Positions 61,339 to 64,000 of a stretch of 64,000 nt of DNA are shown here, in pieces. Each line of letters begins with the position of its first letter. Within the stretch, counting starts at the first letter, position 1. This stretch comes from Micromonospora tarapacensis. GTDB lineage: Bacteria; Actinomycetota; Actinomycetes; Mycobacteriales; Micromonosporaceae. The notes beneath the pieces are model-generated. The model had not been told where the DNA came from. It was given only the letters and a program-made list of their open reading frames with translations, and ran no database searches. The translations under genes and the position numbers were made by a program. Location of the stretch: contig NZ_JAHCDI010000004.1 of the NCBI RefSeq assembly GCF_019697375.1, forward strand, positions 2,095,324-2,159,323. Reading direction: 5' to 3'.

Positions 61339-63738
61339 ATGACTAGTCAGCTGCCCGTCGACGATCGATTGGCGTCCCCCGGCACCGATCGTTGGCGCGA
61401 CCCGGGGCTGCGCCCGGACGAGCGGGCCGAGGCGCTCATCCCGCTGATGTCGCTGGAGGAGAAGGTCGCCCAGCTGGTCGGCCTCTGGGTCGGTGCCGAC
61501 GCCTCCGGTGAGGGCGTCGCTCCCCACCAGACCGACATGGTCGAGCACATCCCGCCCTGGCCGGACGCGATCCGCCACGGCCTGGGGCAGCTGACCCGGC
61601 CGTTCGGGACCGCACCCGTCGAGCCGGTCGTCGGCGCACGCTCGCTGGCCGCCTCCCAGGCAGAGATCGTGGCGGCGAGCCGGTTCGGGATCCCGGCCCA
61701 GGTCCACGAGGAGTGCCTCACCGGCTTCGCCGCCTGGCGGGCGACGGTCTACCCGGCGCCGTTGAGCTGGGGTGCGGCCTTCGACCCCGAGCTGGTGGCG
61801 GAGATGGCCGGGCTGATCGGCCGGTCGATGCGGGCCGCCGGCATCCACCAGGGACTCGCCCCCGTGCTGGACGTGACCCGCGACTACCGCTGGGGGCGCA
61901 CCGAGGAGACGATCGGCGAGGATCCCTACCTGGTCGGAACGACCGGTGCGGCGTACGTGCGCGGGCTGGAGCGGGCCGGCGTGGTGGCGACGCTGAAGCA
62001 CTTCGCCGGCTACTCGGCCTCGCGGGGCGGGCGGAACCTGGCGCCGGTGCCGATGGGGCGCCGGGAGTTGGCCGACGTGATCCTGCCGCCGTTCGAGATG
62101 GCCCTGCGGCTGGGCGGCGCGCGGTCGGTGATGCACTCCTATGCCGAGATCGACGGCGTGCCGGTCGCGGCCGACGAGGAGCTGCTGACCCGGGTCCTGC
62201 GCGAGCAGTGGGGCTTCGACGGTGTGCTGGTCGCCGACTACTTCGCCGTCCGTTTCCTGCAGTCCCTACACGGCGTGGCCGCCGACGCCGCGGCGGCGGC
62301 CCGGCTCGCCCTGCGCGCCGGCATCGACGTCGAGCTACCCACTGTGGACGCCTACGGTGAGCCGCTGGTCGCCGCGGTGCGCGCCGGCACGGTCGACGAG
62401 GCGCTGGTCGACCGGGCCCTGCGTCGGGTGCTGATCCAGAAGATCGAGCTGGGGCTGCTCGACGAGGGATGGCGGGCACTGCCCGCCGAGGTCGACGAGC
62501 TGCGCCTGGACGACGAGGCCAGCCGGGCCGTCGCCCTGCGGCTGGCCCGCCAGTCCGTCGTGCTGCTGCGCAACCGCGACGGGCTGCTCCCGCTCACCGC
62601 CGGGCGACGTGTCGCGCTGATCGGCCCGGTGGCGGACGACCCGATGGCGATGCTCGGGTGCTACTCCTTCCCGCTGCACGTCGGCGTGCAGTACCCGGAG
62701 CACGGCACCGGGGTGGAGATCCCGTCGCTGCGCGAGGCGCTCCAGCGGCTGCACCCGCAGCTGCGGCACGTGCCGGGCACCGGCATCACCGGAGACGACA
62801 CCTCCGGTATCGCCGCGGCGGTCGAGGCGGCCACCGACGCCGACGTCTGCGTCCTCGCGGTCGGCGACCGGGCCGGGATGTTCGGCCGGGGTACCTCCGG
62901 CGAGGGCTGCGACGCGGCCGACCTGCAACTGCCCGGGGTGCAGGCCGAACTGGTACGCGCGGTGCTGTCCACCGGAACCCCGGTGGTGCTGGTGGTGCTC
63001 TCCGGCCGGCCGTACGCGCTCGGCGCGGCGGTGGACGCCGCGGGTGCGATCGTGCAGGCATTCTTCCCCGGTCAGCTCGGCGGCCAGGCGCTGGCCGAGG
63101 TGCTCACCGGCGCGGTCGACCCCTCCGGTCGGCTGCCCGTCAGCGTGCCCCAGCACAGCGGTGGCCTGCCCGGCACCTACCTCACCCCCGCCCTGGGCCG
63201 CCGCACGCAGGTGTCGTCGGTGGATCCGACGCCCGCGTTCCCGTTCGGCCACGGGCTGAGCTACACCACCTTCGAGTGGCACGACGCCCAGGCCGGTGGC
63301 GGGCCGGGCGGCGCCACCGGAGAACCGACGGCCTGGCCGGTCGACGGGGAGGTGACGGTCGACGTCACGGTCCGCAACACCGGCTCGCGGGCCGGCACCG
63401 ACGTGGTCCAGCTCTACCTGCACGATCCGGTGGCGCAGACCACCAGACCGGTGGTCCGGCTGGTCGGCTACGCCCGGGTGCCGGTGGAACCGGGCGAGTC
63501 GGCTCGGGTCACCTTCGTGGTCCCGGCCGATGTCGCCTCGTTCACCGGCGTGCGCGGCCAGCGGGTGGTCGAGCCCGGTGACGTGCAGCTGCGCCTGGCC
63601 CGGTCCAGCGGCGAGACGGTGACGAGCCTGGCACTGCGGTTGGTGGGCGGCGAACGCGAGGTCGGCCACCACCGGCAGCTGGTCTCGCGGGTCCGCGTCG
63701 AGCCCGCCACCGCCGACACACCGCGGAGCCGGCCATGA
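61339..63738 (+). CDS. GH3 family beta-xylosidase/beta-glucosidase (cytosolic)
   Basis: Protein of 799 residues from ATG 61339 with a GGAGGGG ribosome binding site. The N-terminal barrel (about 20-380) holds LDVTRDYRWGRTEETIGEDP, VVATLKHFAGYS and the nucleophile Asp in FDGVLVADYFAVRF (D300). The alpha/beta sandwich (about 410-640) has VVLLRNRDGLLPL and AFFPGQLGGQALAEVLTG, and a fibronectin-III-like domain closes the protein (VRNTGSRAGTDVVQLYLHD). No signal peptide, so it acts on imported xylo-oligosaccharides or cello-oligosaccharides. The sugar permease gene overlaps by ATGA, and the promoter is shared with lacI. Confidence 0.92.
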   Translation: MTSQLPVDDRLASPGTDRWRDPGLRPDERAEALIPLMSLEEKVAQLVGLWVGADASGEGVAPHQTDMVEHIPPWPDAIRHGLGQLTRPFGTAPVEPVVGARSLAASQAEIVAASRFGIPAQVHEECLTGFAAWRATVYPAPLSWGAAFDPELVAEMAGLIGRSMRAAGIHQGLAPVLDVTRDYRWGRTEETIGEDPYLVGTTGAAYVRGLERAGVVATLKHFAGYSASRGGRNLAPVPMGRRELADVILPPFEMALRLGGARSVMHSYAEIDGVPVAADEELLTRVLREQWGFDGVLVADYFAVRFLQSLHGVAADAAAAARLALRAGIDVELPTVDAYGEPLVAAVRAGTVDEALVDRALRRVLIQKIELGLLDEGWRALPAEVDELRLDDEASRAVALRLARQSVVLLRNRDGLLPLTAGRRVALIGPVADDPMAMLGCYSFPLHVGVQYPEHGTGVEIPSLREALQRLHPQLRHVPGTGITGDDTSGIAAAVEAATDADVCVLAVGDRAGMFGRGTSGEGCDAADLQLPGVQAELVRAVLSTGTPVVLVVLSGRPYALGAAVDAAGAIVQAFFPGQLGGQALAEVLTGAVDPSGRLPVSVPQHSGGLPGTYLTPALGRRTQVSSVDPTPAFPFGHGLSYTTFEWHDAQAGGGPGGATGEPTAWPVDGEVTVDVTVRNTGSRAGTDVVQLYLHDPVAQTTRPVVRLVGYARVPVEPGESARVTFVVPADVASFTGVRGQRVVEPGDVQLRLARSSGETVTSLALRLVGGEREVGHHRQLVSRVRVEPATADTPRSRP

Positions 63739-64000
63739 GCGCCTCCACCACGGTCACCTCACCGGAGCCGGTCACCGACGCGACCCCGCCGAGTACACCC
63801 CCGCGGGCCAGGAGCCAGACCTGGCGCCGCGCGCTGCGGCGGGACTGGCAGCTGTACTCCCTGGCGATCCTGCCCCTGCTGTTCTTCCTGATCTTCCGGT
63901 ACCTGCCGATGCTCGGCAACGTGATCGCCTTCCGCCGGTTCCAGCCCGGCGGCAACATCTTCGGCGAGTACTGGGTGGGCCTGCGGTACTTCAAGATGTT
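63735..64000 (+). CDS. Sugar ABC transporter permease (LplB/UgpA type), N-terminal part
   Basis: The frame from ATG 63735 runs off the right edge (88 residues visible). After a polar tail of about 35 residues, a first helix LYSLAILPLLFFLIFRYLPM is followed by GNVIAFRRFQPGGNIFGEYW, the pattern of LplB-like permeases of CUT1 importers. The ATGA overlap with the GH3 gene makes it part of the same operon, as the importer for the oligosaccharides the GH3 enzyme hydrolyses. Confidence 0.88.
   Translation, partial: MSASTTVTSPEPVTDATPPSTPPRARSQTWRRALRRDWQLYSLAILPLLFFLIFRYLPMLGNVIAFRRFQPGGNIFGEYWVGLRYFKM

Overview
The window is very GC-rich DNA from a saprophytic actinomycete, most likely Micromonospora or a close relative. 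That placement is inferred from base composition, frequent GTG starts, actinobacterial family content (DUF664, CmtR-type ArsR, F420/LLM enzymes, CebR-like and iron-box operators) and many secreted plant-polymer hydrolases carrying CBM2 modules on Pro/Thr linkers. No rRNA, tRNA, CRISPR array, phage or intact insertion sequence was seen.

Layout. 1-2.7 kb: the end of a DUF4253-like gene, a DUF664 protein, and a KDG kinase/KDPG aldolase pair. 3-11 kb: secreted GH30-CBM2, an IclR regulator, a GH18 chitinase with a ricin-type module, a GH43 xylosidase and a CE15-CBM2 glucuronoyl esterase. 11.7-15.3 kb: a translationally coupled DUF4956 membrane protein, VTC-fold protein and secreted CotH kinase with a CBM2. 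15.5-23.5 kb: an XRE/TPR regulator with tiny Cys/Trp-rich proteins, an SDR lacking its catalytic Tyr, a cold-shock protein, an internally deleted NudC, and a heterodimeric ABC exporter under an iron-box-like site. 23.5-33.8 kb: a tightly packed 10-gene operon read on the minus strand (peptide-type ABC importer, amidohydrolase, DUF885 metallopeptidase, SnoaL-like, TIGR04076, LLM oxidoreductase), divergent from an XRE-cupin regulator. 34.7-37.2 kb: an ArsR/AHSA1 pair and a CmtR/CDF metal-efflux pair. 37.3-45.8 kb: a GH71/99-like protein, a mycodextranase-like beta-helix protein, a GH43 arabinofuranosidase and a GH5 cellulase. 46-49.3 kb: divergent zwf and pgi. 49.3-50.1 kb: three gene remnants side by side. 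50.5-53.8 kb: BON, STAS and GT87 genes. 54-64 kb: CE1-CBM2, a CBM13 beta-helix protein, GH10-CBM2 xylanase, CE7 esterase, LacI regulator, GH3 beta-xylosidase and the start of a sugar permease.

How it works together. The extracellular set is suited to glucuronoarabinoxylan: GH10 and GH30 cut the backbone, CE1, CE7 and CE15 remove ester groups, GH43 enzymes remove arabinose or xylose, GH3 finishes oligomers, an ABC permease imports products, and KDG kinase/KDPG aldolase could handle uronate-derived KDG. Several promoters carry LacI-type palindromes, including a repeated TCCGAAAATTTCGGA-type element near the LacI gene and GH3, a related palindrome beside GH10, and a CebR-like box before the GH5 cellulase.

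Most unusual features: the DUF4956-VTC-CotH-CBM2 triad, whose CBM2 is out of frame across a 14-bp repeat linker; the ABC exporter with perfectly complementary degenerate ATPase motifs; the NudC deletion at a microhomology; and an imperfect 29-bp inverted repeat bounding about 130 bp. Four reading-frame breaks occur in three loci (CotH twice, the beta-helix protein, a DUF6518-like gene), so base-level assembly accuracy should be kept in mind.
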